Source: an uncultured Rhodospirillales bacterium (GTDB lineage Bacteria; Pseudomonadota; Alphaproteobacteria; ATCC43930; CGMCC-115725). From it: a stretch of DNA of 7,976 nt. A model generated the notes under the pieces. That model made no database searches. It saw nothing but the letters and a program-made list of their open reading frames with translations, and had not been told where the DNA came from. How positions within the stretch are numbered: the stretch's first letter is position 1; every line of letters begins with the position of its first letter. Shown piece by piece: positions 1-6,392 of the stretch. The stretch lies in NCBI GenBank assembly GCA_903897565.1, contig CAIUCF010000318.1:1-7976 (forward strand), read 5' to 3'. The position numbers and the translations under genes are program-made.

Positions 1-464
1 AGATCGAGACCCGCCAGCTTCGAGATATCGATTTTCAGGGAGGTCAACAGGAACAGGATCAGGACCGCGTGAATCTCCTCGGCATAGCGGGCGTCCTCCT
101 CCGTCGCCTTGCGGGCCGAGACCTGGACCTCAGGTCCGGCAAGCCCGGTCGCGGCGACCCCCAGCGCCTGCTGCCGCATGGTGTCGGGGCTCATCGCCCG
201 GCTGCGCTCGATCGCTTCGTGCAAGGCGCGGTCGTGGATCGTCATCGTGACCAGATCGGGGATCGCCTTCCAGGGCAGCACATAGACCGATTGCGTCCCG
301 GCGAATCCCGGGGTGAGGAGCACCAGATTATGGCGGTCGTCGGCGCGGACCCGGGCGCAGGACAGTGTCGGGGTCGTGAAGGGCACGGTTGTGCCGCGCT
401 CCTCGAACGTCGAGGGCTGATGCTGCGCACTGAAGAGTTTCGAGGGCGAGTGCCCGTTATCCAT
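1..464 (-). CDS. Uncharacterised protein, 3' end cut off by the window
   Basis: The minus strand is open from an ATG at 464 to the window edge, giving at least 154 residues. I do not recognise the family. Residues 1-20 are polar and look disordered. Residues 20-75 are rich in beta-type hydrophobics and include TPGFAGTQSVYVLPWKAIPD. Residues 75-130 are charged and probably helical. A short hydrophobic run, AVLILFLLTSL, sits near residues 133-143; it is too short and too late to be a signal peptide. Start choice: GGGAAGA lies just upstream. It is too close to the in-frame ATG at 470 but has about 6 nt spacing to the ATG at 464, so 464 is preferred (470 would add MT). No C-terminus is visible, so full length and function cannot be judged. 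The gene is divergent from the small gene at 628. That it is a real gene is fairly sure; no function is proposed. Confidence 0.72.
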   Translation of the reverse strand, partial: MDNGHSPSKLFSAQHQPSTFEERGTTVPFTTPTLSCARVRADDRHNLVLLTPGFAGTQSVYVLPWKAIPDLVTMTIHDRALHEAIERSRAMSPDTMRQQALGVAATGLAGPEVQVSARKATEEDARYAEEIHAVLILFLLTSLKIDISKLAGLD

Positions 465-627
465 CGTCATTCTTCCCGCGATCGGTCCGGTTCGACGTCT
501 GCCTCTGTCGACCCCTGCCGATGCTCAACCGACAATAAACACAAAATGGCCGTATTCCAGCCCTGCTTCGGCCTCATGGCCCGATCATATTTCAATCCAA
601 GGACACGTCAATTCGAGGAGACACGGT
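465..627. other. Divergent intergenic region between two uncharacterised genes
   Basis: This 163-bp spacer separates the minus-strand gene starting at 464 from the plus-strand gene starting at 628. It is visibly richer in A and T than its surroundings, especially about 525-600 (for example ACAATAAACACAAAATGG), as expected for promoters serving both directions. A CATATT at 586-591 could be a -10 element for the plus gene, but no good -35 lies at the right distance. A short inverted repeat, TCGAC (492-496) and GTCGA (507-511) with a 10-nt spacer, is too short to call an operator. No conserved motif or RNA structure was recognised. Confidence 0.45.
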
Positions 628-855
628 ATGCGCTATTCAGGTGAAGAGCCCCGGTTGGAAGATATTCTCGCCGATCCGATCGTCCGGATCCTGATGCGGC
701 GCGACGCCGTCGGTGAGCAGGGCCTGCGACAGGTGATTGCCGAAGCGCGCGGCCGTCTCGGGCATTTCACGAACGACGCTGAGGCCGTCCTCGGTCTCGC
801 GCCGGCGATGATCCCACACCGCTGTGGTTTTCAATCCGGCATCCCGAGCCGGTAG
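628..855 (+). CDS. Small uncharacterised 75-aa protein
   Basis: The ATG at 628 is preceded by GAGGAG at 615-620 with 7 nt spacing, a strong ribosome binding site that argues for a real gene. The protein is soluble and charged. Residues 8-45 hold the most family-like part, LEDILADPIVRILMRRD followed by a helical VGEQGLRQVIAEARGRL. I have the impression of similar short proteins being common in alphaproteobacteria, with no known function. No signal peptide, membrane segment or cysteine motif is seen. The 3' end runs 25 bp into the end of kdpE on the other strand, so the last eight or so residues (about CGFQSGIPSR) are encoded opposite kdpE codons and may be a less constrained tail. It is divergent from the minus-strand gene at the left edge. 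Function unknown. Confidence 0.7.
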   Translation: MRYSGEEPRLEDILADPIVRILMRRDAVGEQGLRQVIAEARGRLGHFTNDAEAVLGLAPAMIPHRCGFQSGIPSR

Positions 856-1526
856 CCGACCCCGGGTTCGGTCAGGATGATCGTCGGCCGCGCCGGATCG
901 CGTTCCAGCTTCTGTCGCAACTGGCGGATATAGCCACGGAGATATTGAATATCGTCGCCATGGGCGGGGCCCCAGACGGTACGCAGGATCAGGCCATGCG
1001 TCAGCACCTTGCCGGCATGGGTCACGAGCAGGCTCAGGATCTCGTATTCTTTCGGCGAGAGCTCGACCCGCGCTCCGTCGCTGGCGACGATGCGATGGAG
1101 CAGGTCGACGCTCAAATGCTCGACTCGAAAGATGCTGGGTACGCCCTGCGACTGGAAACGGTGGCGCAGGGCGGTCTTCACGCGGGCGACCAGTTCGGCC
1201 ATGCCGAATGGCTTCACGACATAGTCATCGGCGCCCTTTTCCAGCGCCAGCACCTTGCCGCGCTCGTCATTGCGAACCGACAGCACGATGATCGGCACCA
1301 TGGAGGTTTCGCGAATTTTCTCGATCACCGCGATTCCGTCCTGATCGGGCAGGCCCAGATCCAGGATGATCAGGTCAGGTGACTCCCGCGCGGCTTCGTG
1401 AAGAGCCGAAGCGGCGTCCTCGGCCTCGATCGTATGGTAGCCTTGGGTGCCGAGCCCGGAGCGCAGGAAGCGCCTGATCTGCGGCTCGTCGTCGACGATC
1501 AGGATCTTCACGCCCGGAACGCTCAT
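831..1526 (-). CDS. kdpE: KdpE, OmpR-family response regulator of the Kdp two-component system
   Basis: This 231-aa cytoplasmic transcription factor has the usual length of KdpE. Residues 7-120 form a receiver domain with the acidic pair D12/D13, phosphoacceptor D56 in LIILDLGLPDQDG, the conserved S83 in VLSVR and K105 in VVKPFG. Residues 130-230 form a winged-helix DNA-binding domain with LSPKEYEILSLL and the C-terminal hairpin EPGVGYRLG. In the family, phosphorylation by KdpD lets KdpE activate kdpFABC under low K+ or osmotic stress. Its ATG overlaps the kdpD stop as ATGA, and no strong SD precedes it, so translation probably depends on coupling to kdpD. The 3' end overlaps the convergent small gene by 25 bp and no terminator is visible after it. 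KdpE is assigned over other OmpR-type regulators because of strong sequence similarity and the KdpD partner. Its targets are not in this window. Confidence 0.95.
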   Translation of the reverse strand: MSVPGVKILIVDDEPQIRRFLRSGLGTQGYHTIEAEDAASALHEAARESPDLIILDLGLPDQDGIAVIEKIRETSMVPIIVLSVRNDERGKVLALEKGADDYVVKPFGMAELVARVKTALRHRFQSQGVPSIFRVEHLSVDLLHRIVASDGARVELSPKEYEILSLLVTHAGKVLTHGLILRTVWGPAHGDDIQYLRGYIRQLRQKLERDPARPTIILTEPGVGYRLGMPD

Positions 1527-4255
1527 GGCGCCAGACTTTCATGCGACACTCTGGCGCCCGACGGCGGAGCGGTCGGAACCGGCAGGGTCAGCGTGAAGAT
1601 CGCACCCTGGCGATCCCCGCGATTGGCCGCCGAGATCGTCCCGCCCAGCGCATCGGCAAATCCACGACAGATCGCGAGCCCGAGGCCGGTCCCGGCGCGG
1701 CGGCGGTCCTCGGCGTTCAGCCGATAGAACTTATCGAAGATTCGCTCCTCTTCGCCCGGCGTCAAGCCGACGCCCTCATCGATCAATTCCAGAACGACGG
1801 ACTCGCCACGACGTCGGCCGCGGATCAGGATCGTCGTCGCTTCCGGGGAATATTTCGCGGCGTTGTCGAGAAGATTGACCAGGATTTGCTCGAGCAACGT
1901 GAAATCGCCGCGTATCTCCGGCAGATCGGTTTCGAGGTCCAGCTTTACCGGATGATTGGCGAGGATCTTGGTCGTGCGCCGCAGCGCCGTGCCGATGATG
2001 TCGGCGATATCGATCATCGTCCAGTTCAAGGCTAGGGCGCCGGATTCCAACCGGGTCATGTCGAGCAGATTGCCGACGAAGCGGTTCAGCCGCTCGGCCT
2101 CTTCCTGGATCGTCGCCAGCAATTCTTCCTTACTCGCTTCATTATGAAGAGTGCCGTATTGGCGGAGGCTGGTCGCCGCGCCGAGGATCGATGCGAGCGG
2201 GGTGCGCAGGTCGTGGGAGATCGAAGTCAGCAGGGCGTTGCGCAGCCGCTCCGTCTCGGCGTCAAGGCGGACCTCGTCGATATCCTCCGCGAGCGCGATG
2301 CGCTCGATCGCCACCGCGGTCTGGTCCCCGAGCGCGTCCAGCAACCGGCTGGCGTCAGGGGAGAGCAGCGGACCGGGGGCGTCGCGATCGATGCCGAGGA
2401 CGGCGACGGGCCCGCGTGCCGTGCGCAAGGGGATGAAGAGTCGCTTCGCACCCGGCAAGGTTTCGGCACCGCGGCCGGCGGCCTGGTTATGCTCCCAGGA
2501 CCAACGCGCGGCCGCCAGATCGGCGTCGTCGAGGAAGTCCTCCGGCGGATAGCCGGCGCGAACGCCGAGACCATCCTGGTCGGGCAGCAAGAGGACGACC
2601 CGGACGTTTAGAAGCGCCGCGACCTGGTAGGCCGCCGCCCACAGCAGGTCGTCGAGCGAACCGATCGCCGCGAGCTTGCGGCTGAAGCCGTAGAGCTCTG
2701 CCGTGACCCGGGCACGTTGGCGCGCGTTGAGGATCTGGTTGCGCGTCGCTGCGGCGAGATTGCTGACGATCACCGCGACGATCAGGAAGAACACCAGCGC
2801 CACGACGTTGGCGGGATCGGCGATGGTCAAAGTGTAGAGTGGTGGGATGAAGAAGAAATTATAGGCCAGCACGCTGAGGCAGCAGGTCAGCAGCGAGGGC
2901 AGGAGGCCGCCTTGGATCGCGCTCGCCAGCACCGCCATGAGAAACACCAGGGAGATGTTCTGGACCGGAACGATATGCTCGAGCAGCAACGCCGTCGCCA
3001 GCGCGCCGAGCGTCGACAGCACGCTGACGAGGTAGCCCCAGGGTGAGGCTCGGGTGGGACTCGGACGTGTCGCCACGGACCGCGCCTGCTCGCCGGAAGG
3101 CGCGGCGGCGGCAACCGTCTCCTCCGCTGCGATGACGTGGACGCTGATGCCGCCGGATTTCTGCAGCAGGTCGCGCACGACGGAGCCATGCAGCAGCTCG
3201 TACCAGCGCGACCGGGCCGAGCGGCCGAGAATGATCTGGGTGATGTTGTTTTCGCGGGCGTAGTCGATGATCTCGTCGGCGATCTTGGAGCCCGGGAGGG
3301 TAATGGTCTTGCCGCCGAGCTTGGCGGCGAGGCGCATGCATTCGGCGATGCGGTCGAGGGCGTCGCTGCGTTCGTGCCGGCCGGTATCGACGAAGACGGC
3401 GGTCCAGGGCGCGTGGAGGCGATCGGCTACCCGCTTGGTGTGGCGAATCAGCTCGGGGCCGCTGGGGAGTTCGTTGACGCAGACCAGCACGCGCTCTGCC
3501 GCCGCCCAGGGGCCGCTGATGGCGTGCATGCGCATATAATCGAGCATCTGCTCGTCCACACGCTGCGCAGTTCGCCGCAACGCCAACTCGCGCAGGGCCG
3601 TCAGATTGCCTTGCGAAAAGAAGTGCTTGATCGCCCGAGCGGCCTGTTCCGGAACATAGACTTTGCCCTCGCGCAGGCGATGGATGAGTTCGTCAGGGGA
3701 GAGATCGACAACCTCGATATCGTCGGCACGATCGAGGATGCGATCCGGCACCGTCTCGCGAATGCGGATGCGCGTGACCTTGGCGACGACGTCGTTGAGA
3801 CTCTCGACATGCTGGATATTCAAGGTCGTATAGACGTCGATGCCGGCCTCGATCAACTCCTCGACATCGGTATAGCGCTTGGCGTGGCGGCTGCCCGGGG
3901 CGTTGGTATGGGCGAGTTCGTCGACCAGGACCAGCTTTGGACGGCGCGCGAGCACGGCGTCGAGATCCATTTCGTCGAGCGTGCGCCCCTTGTACTCGGC
4001 GCGACGCCGCGGCAGCAGCTCGAAACCCTTGACGAGGGCCTCGGTCTCGCGGCGGCCATGGGTTTCGACCACGCCGATGACGACGTCGACCCCGTCATTC
4101 AGCTTGGCGCGCGCCGCCTGCAGCATCGCGTAGGTCTTGCCGACGCCGGGCGCGGCGCCGAGAAAAATCTTCAGCCGTCCGCGCCCCTCGTTCTGCGCGG
4201 CAGCGAGCAGCGCGTCGGGCGAGGGACGGCGCTCTGTGGAATCACCGCTGGCCAT
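1523..4255 (-). CDS. kdpD: KdpD, membrane sensor histidine kinase
   Basis: This 910-aa protein is close to the E. coli length of about 894 and has all KdpD parts in order. The N-terminal KdpD domain (about 25-235) has Walker A GAAPGVGKT at 33-41, Walker B LVLVDE at 108-113, then DELAHTNAPGSRHAKRY. A universal-stress-protein-like domain spans about 253-377, with GRSARSRWYELLHGSV near 344-359. Four short membrane helices (DUF4118 type) lie about 405-500, followed by an Arg cluster (R505, R512, R514, R516). A GAF-like domain covers about 525-655. The kinase core has phosphoacceptor H681 in SISHDLRTPLASI, an N box at 790-803 (ILVNLLDNAAKYSP), and G boxes DEGVG (826-830) and GTGLGLA (855-861). The known role is sensing K+ limitation and phosphorylating or dephosphorylating KdpE. 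The frame is open further upstream, into the epimerase gene, but AGGAG at 4261-4265 with 5 nt spacing fixes the ATG at 4255. The protein is intact with no missing catalytic residue. Confidence 0.96.
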   Translation of the reverse strand: MASGDSTERRPSPDALLAAAQNEGRGRLKIFLGAAPGVGKTYAMLQAARAKLNDGVDVVIGVVETHGRRETEALVKGFELLPRRRAEYKGRTLDEMDLDAVLARRPKLVLVDELAHTNAPGSRHAKRYTDVEELIEAGIDVYTTLNIQHVESLNDVVAKVTRIRIRETVPDRILDRADDIEVVDLSPDELIHRLREGKVYVPEQAARAIKHFFSQGNLTALRELALRRTAQRVDEQMLDYMRMHAISGPWAAAERVLVCVNELPSGPELIRHTKRVADRLHAPWTAVFVDTGRHERSDALDRIAECMRLAAKLGGKTITLPGSKIADEIIDYARENNITQIILGRSARSRWYELLHGSVVRDLLQKSGGISVHVIAAEETVAAAAPSGEQARSVATRPSPTRASPWGYLVSVLSTLGALATALLLEHIVPVQNISLVFLMAVLASAIQGGLLPSLLTCCLSVLAYNFFFIPPLYTLTIADPANVVALVFFLIVAVIVSNLAAATRNQILNARQRARVTAELYGFSRKLAAIGSLDDLLWAAAYQVAALLNVRVVLLLPDQDGLGVRAGYPPEDFLDDADLAAARWSWEHNQAAGRGAETLPGAKRLFIPLRTARGPVAVLGIDRDAPGPLLSPDASRLLDALGDQTAVAIERIALAEDIDEVRLDAETERLRNALLTSISHDLRTPLASILGAATSLRQYGTLHNEASKEELLATIQEEAERLNRFVGNLLDMTRLESGALALNWTMIDIADIIGTALRRTTKILANHPVKLDLETDLPEIRGDFTLLEQILVNLLDNAAKYSPEATTILIRGRRRGESVVLELIDEGVGLTPGEEERIFDKFYRLNAEDRRRAGTGLGLAICRGFADALGGTISAANRGDRQGAIFTLTLPVPTAPPSGARVSHESLAP

Positions 4256-4260
4256 ACCCG

Positions 4261-4265
4261 CTCCT
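4261..4265 (-). promoter_or_regulatory. kdpD ribosome binding site overlapping the epimerase stop codon
   Basis: On the minus strand AGGAG lies 5 nt before the kdpD ATG at 4255. Its first two bases are the last two of the upstream gene's TAG stop (4264-4266). This decides the kdpD start and makes translational coupling between the epimerase gene and kdpD likely. Confidence 0.8.
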
Positions 4266-5166
4266 AACGCCCCGGATCCGTAAGCGCGCGGCACGCTGCC
4301 TCGCCCACGGCCACCGTATGGGAGAACAATCGCGATTCCTCCGGGGCGATCGTGAAGACCCCCGGCTTGTCGAAGAACTCGCCGTCGAACCCGATTGGGC
4401 TCGCCATTCCGTACCAGGGCTCGATGCACAGGAAGTCCGTACCCGGCTTGGACCACAGGCCGAGCGTCTTGAAGCCTTCCCAAGCCACCGCGACGGGTTC
4501 GCAGCCTGGAGCAGCGTAGCAAGCCCAGCGGCTCGCCAACCGATCGAGGATGATCGCGTCCTCGGCGAACAAAGACTCATCGAGATGAAGGACCGTCCCA
4601 TCGATCGGCGTCGGCCGGGGCGCCGGGTCGAGCAGCCCGCCACGGAGCCCGCGAATCGGTGCGGCTTCGCTATGCGAGAAGGTCAGGGTGTGGGCGTTCT
4701 TGGCGACGCCGTGCCGGAGCGGCCAGCGAAATGCCGGATGGGCACCGATCGACGCGCCGAGGCTCGCCTCGCCAGGATTGGCGATATGGTAGGTAATCGC
4801 GAGCATGCCGTCGGCGATCCGGAAGGTGACGTTGAGCTTGAAGCGGAACGGGTAGGACGCGGCGGTCTCGGCATCATCCTCGAGGGAAAAGCGCACCCGC
4901 GCCTCGGACTGTTCCTCCAGGGTGAAGCGGCGATCCCGGGCAAAGCCATGCTGGGTCATCCGGTAATTGCGGCCACGATGATGCAGCTGATCTTCCGCAA
5001 GCTTGCCGACGATCGGAAACAGGATTGGGGCATGACGCGGCCATGCGGGACCCGCCTGCCAGAGGACCTCCTCCCGCGCAGGGCCGACGAGTGAGCAGAG
5101 CTCGGCGCCGCGATAGCGGATCCGGGCGGTCAGTCCCCCGCCGCTGATCGTGACAGTTTCATCCAT
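4264..5166 (-). CDS. Aldose 1-epimerase family protein (LacX/GalM-like mutarotase)
   Basis: This is a 300-aa cytoplasmic protein of the galactose mutarotase-like beta-sandwich superfamily. Family members interconvert alpha and beta anomers of aldoses; some relatives act on hexose-6-phosphates. Motifs fit the LacX-like branch: RHAPILFPIVGKL at 44-56, TQHGFARDRRF at 71-81 with candidate catalytic H73, IGAHPAFRWPL at 140-150 with H143, and FLCIEPWYG at 245-253 with E249 as likely catalytic base. The ATG at 5166 (MDETVTISGG) is chosen because the alignable protein begins there and AAGGG lies 6 nt upstream; the open frame continues to 5295 but that extension looks non-coding. It is followed after 8 nt by kdpD and is probably the first gene of an epimerase-kdpD-kdpE operon. 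No sugar transport or catabolic genes flank it, so the substrate is unknown. Confidence 0.9.
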   Translation of the reverse strand: MDETVTISGGGLTARIRYRGAELCSLVGPAREEVLWQAGPAWPRHAPILFPIVGKLAEDQLHHRGRNYRMTQHGFARDRRFTLEEQSEARVRFSLEDDAETAASYPFRFKLNVTFRIADGMLAITYHIANPGEASLGASIGAHPAFRWPLRHGVAKNAHTLTFSHSEAAPIRGLRGGLLDPAPRPTPIDGTVLHLDESLFAEDAIILDRLASRWACYAAPGCEPVAVAWEGFKTLGLWSKPGTDFLCIEPWYGMASPIGFDGEFFDKPGVFTIAPEESRLFSHTVAVGEAACRALTDPGR

Positions 5167-5190
5167 GCGTGACCCTTGACCATTGATGTT

Positions 5191-5212
5191 CGCGACAAGC
5201 CCCGGTGTCGCG
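5191..5212. repeat. Perfect 7-bp inverted repeat, possible operator
   Basis: CGCGACA at 5191-5197 and its exact reverse complement TGTCGCG at 5206-5212 flank an 8-nt spacer (AGCCCCGG). The centre-to-centre distance is 15 bp, somewhat more than one helical turn. It lies about midway between the divergent starts. On the minus strand it is in the likely 5' leader or promoter of the epimerase operon, where it could be an operator or an RNA hairpin. In GC-rich DNA a 7-bp match can arise by chance. Confidence 0.35.
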
Positions 5213-5257
5213 CCTACACTCGGATCCGAATTTCGTCGGAGATTAGCATAAACAACC

Positions 5258-5264
5258 AGAGGGA
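5258..5264 (+). promoter_or_regulatory. SD-like AGAGGGA bearing on the start of the SpsF-like gene
   Basis: AGAGGGA abuts the ATG at 5265, which is too close for normal initiation, but is 9 nt before an in-frame TTG at 5274. No other SD-like sequence sits at a good distance from 5265. The true start may therefore be the TTG, three codons later. Confidence 0.45.
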
Positions 5265-6011
5265 ATGCATCCGTTGCAGCGACCCGTGATCGCAATCACC
5301 CAAGCCAGGATCGGCTCGACCCGGCTGCCCGGCAAGGTCCTGAAACCGATTTTTGGCAAACCACTGCTGTGGTGGCATCTGACACGGCTGCAGCGCTGCC
5401 GCCTGCTCGACGGCATCGTCGTCGCGACCACCGAGGAGCCGGGCGCCGCGGCGATCGCGGCGATCGCGGACGAGCTCGGCGTTGCCGTCTGGCGCGGGCC
5501 GGTCGATGACGTGCTGGCACGATATCAAGGCGCGGCGGCGGCGAACGCGGCGGCGACGATCGTCCGCGTGACCTCGGATTGTCCGGTGATCGATCCTGGA
5601 CTGGTCGACCAACTCGTCGCCGCCTATCAGAGCGCAGCGCCGGCCGTCGATTATCTCAGCCTCGACGTCTCCCGCCTGCCGCGGGGCCTCGATGCAGAGA
5701 TATTTTCCGCGGCCCTGCTCGGGATTGCCGCGCGCGAGGCATCGGAGCCGGCGGAGCGCGAACACGTCACCGCATTCATCTATCGACGCCCGGAGCGTTT
5801 CAGGATTAGCGCCTTGGCGCCCGAGGGCGCCGATCGGCCGGGGCTTCGCCTGTGCGTCGACACCGCCGAGGACTTGGACCTCGTGACGCGGGTGATCGAG
5901 GCGCTGGCCCCGCACCGCCCGGAATTTGATTGGGCGGATATCGCCAGCCTGCTCGATGCCAACCCGGAATGGCCGCGCCTCAACGCGGGTATCGTCCAGA
6001 AAGCGCCGTAG
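5265..6011 (+). CDS. SpsF-like cytidylyltransferase-family protein
   Basis: This 248-aa protein belongs to the CMP-sugar synthetase/SpsF group of nucleotidyltransferases (Rossmann-like GT-A fold). The N-terminal nucleotide-binding signature QARIGSTRLPGKVL is at 13-26. RVTSDCPVIDP at 101-111 carries the likely metal-binding Asp. GLDAEIF (141-147), EREHVTAFIY (164-173) and RLCVDTAEDLDLV (195-207) are the usual downstream motifs. Relatives activate acidic or nine-carbon sugars, or belong to spore-coat and surface polysaccharide clusters; the sugar cannot be told from sequence. No glycosyltransferase, aminotransferase or sialic acid synthase gene is nearby, so the usual surface-sugar context is missing. 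The start is uncertain: ATG 5265 gives 248 aa, while TTG 5274 has better SD spacing and gives 245. It is divergent from the epimerase and converges on the membrane protein gene with 15 bp between stop codons. Confidence 0.85.
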   Translation: MHPLQRPVIAITQARIGSTRLPGKVLKPIFGKPLLWWHLTRLQRCRLLDGIVVATTEEPGAAAIAAIADELGVAVWRGPVDDVLARYQGAAAANAAATIVRVTSDCPVIDPGLVDQLVAAYQSAAPAVDYLSLDVSRLPRGLDAEIFSAALLGIAAREASEPAEREHVTAFIYRRPERFRISALAPEGADRPGLRLCVDTAEDLDLVTRVIEALAPHRPEFDWADIASLLDANPEWPRLNAGIVQKAP

Positions 6012-6026
6012 CTTGCGGCTGCGGCA

Positions 6027-6392
6027 TTATTGGCGATGGCCGCGGCCGCGCGGCCGGATTGCGGCGCGCGCCAAATTGGCCCGTCGCTCGGCCAGTGCAA
6101 GGCGGACGCCGTAGCCGAAGACAAGGGAGAGCCCGAGGATCAGCGACGACATTCCGCAGATCAGCCAGAAGTCATAGGTCATCTGCTCGTGACCGGTGAT
6201 GAAAACGGTCGAGGGGCCGCTTCGCGAACCGATGATCATGGCGATGGTCTGCCCGGTCTCGACAACCGGCGAGGTCGGCGCGCCGTTGATGAGGCGCATG
6301 CCGCACGCCAAGGCGTTCAACTCGCAGAGGATATAGAGCAAGAAGATCAGCCCGATCCACCCGCGTATCGACAAGCATGCGCCATTCATCAT
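6027..6392 (-). CDS. Small two-helix membrane protein of unknown function
   Basis: This 121-aa protein has two clear hydrophobic segments. The first is about residues 12-33 (IGLIFLLYILCELNALAC) and the second about 75-98 (FWLICGMSSLILGLSLVFGYG). A 40-residue loop between them is rich in Gly, Ser and Thr. The C-terminal tail is strongly basic (RPRGRGHRQ) and probably cytoplasmic, which by the positive-inside rule puts both ends inside. I do not recognise a family. A strong SD, GGAGG (6398-6402 on the minus strand), has 5 nt spacing to the ATG at 6392 and 8 nt to the adjacent ATG at 6389; a GTG at 6398 overlaps the SD and is unlikely. It is convergent with the SpsF-like gene and divergent from hyi, so it is probably its own transcription unit. 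The real-gene call rests on the SD and coherent membrane topology. Confidence 0.75.
   Translation of the reverse strand: MMNGACLSIRGWIGLIFLLYILCELNALACGMRLINGAPTSPVVETGQTIAMIIGSRSGPSTVFITGHEQMTYDFWLICGMSSLILGLSLVFGYGVRLALAERRANLARAAIRPRGRGHRQ
6038..6055. repeat. Strong GC-only hairpin near the convergent gene ends
   Basis: GGCCGCG (6038-6044), a GCCG loop, then CGCGGCC (6049-6055) form a perfect 7-bp all-GC stem. It begins 26 nt after the SpsF-like stop and lies inside the last codons of the membrane protein gene, coding for part of its basic tail. No T-run follows on either strand, so it is not a standard intrinsic terminator. It could pause transcription or protect the SpsF-like mRNA end, or be only a by-product of GC-rich Arg/Gly/Pro codons. 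Confidence 0.35.

Larger units (their letters stand above)
5167..5264. other. Divergent promoter region between the epimerase operon and the SpsF-like gene
   Basis: This 98-bp spacer must hold the start signals for the minus-strand epimerase-kdpDE operon and the plus-strand SpsF-like gene. The part from about 5221 to 5260 is the most AT-rich (GATTAGCATAAACAACC). I could not fit a convincing -35/-10 pair on either strand. It contains the inverted repeat listed separately at 5191-5212. Confidence 0.5.

Noticed and set aside
69..644. 191-codon open frame on the plus strand at the left end
   Set aside because: The minus-strand frame over 1-464 gives a more protein-like sequence with an SD, and the plus frame would overlap the SD and start of the small gene at 628.
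3137..4267. 376-codon open frame on the plus strand opposite kdpD
   Set aside because: It lies wholly opposite the conserved KdpD N-terminal and USP domains. Long antisense frames are usual in GC-rich genes, and the translation shows no recognisable domain.
4256..4522. 89-residue N-terminal extension of KdpD
   Set aside because: It lies over the conserved end of the epimerase gene, is unlike KdpD, and the AGGAG before 4255 marks the normal start.
5167..5295. N-terminal extension of the epimerase from 5295
   Set aside because: It would cover the divergent promoter region and the start of the SpsF-like gene; family homology begins at MDETVTISGG (5166).
5214..5915. 233-codon open frame on the minus strand opposite the SpsF-like gene
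   Set aside because: It is a shadow of a well-supported plus-strand gene, with no SD and no domain.
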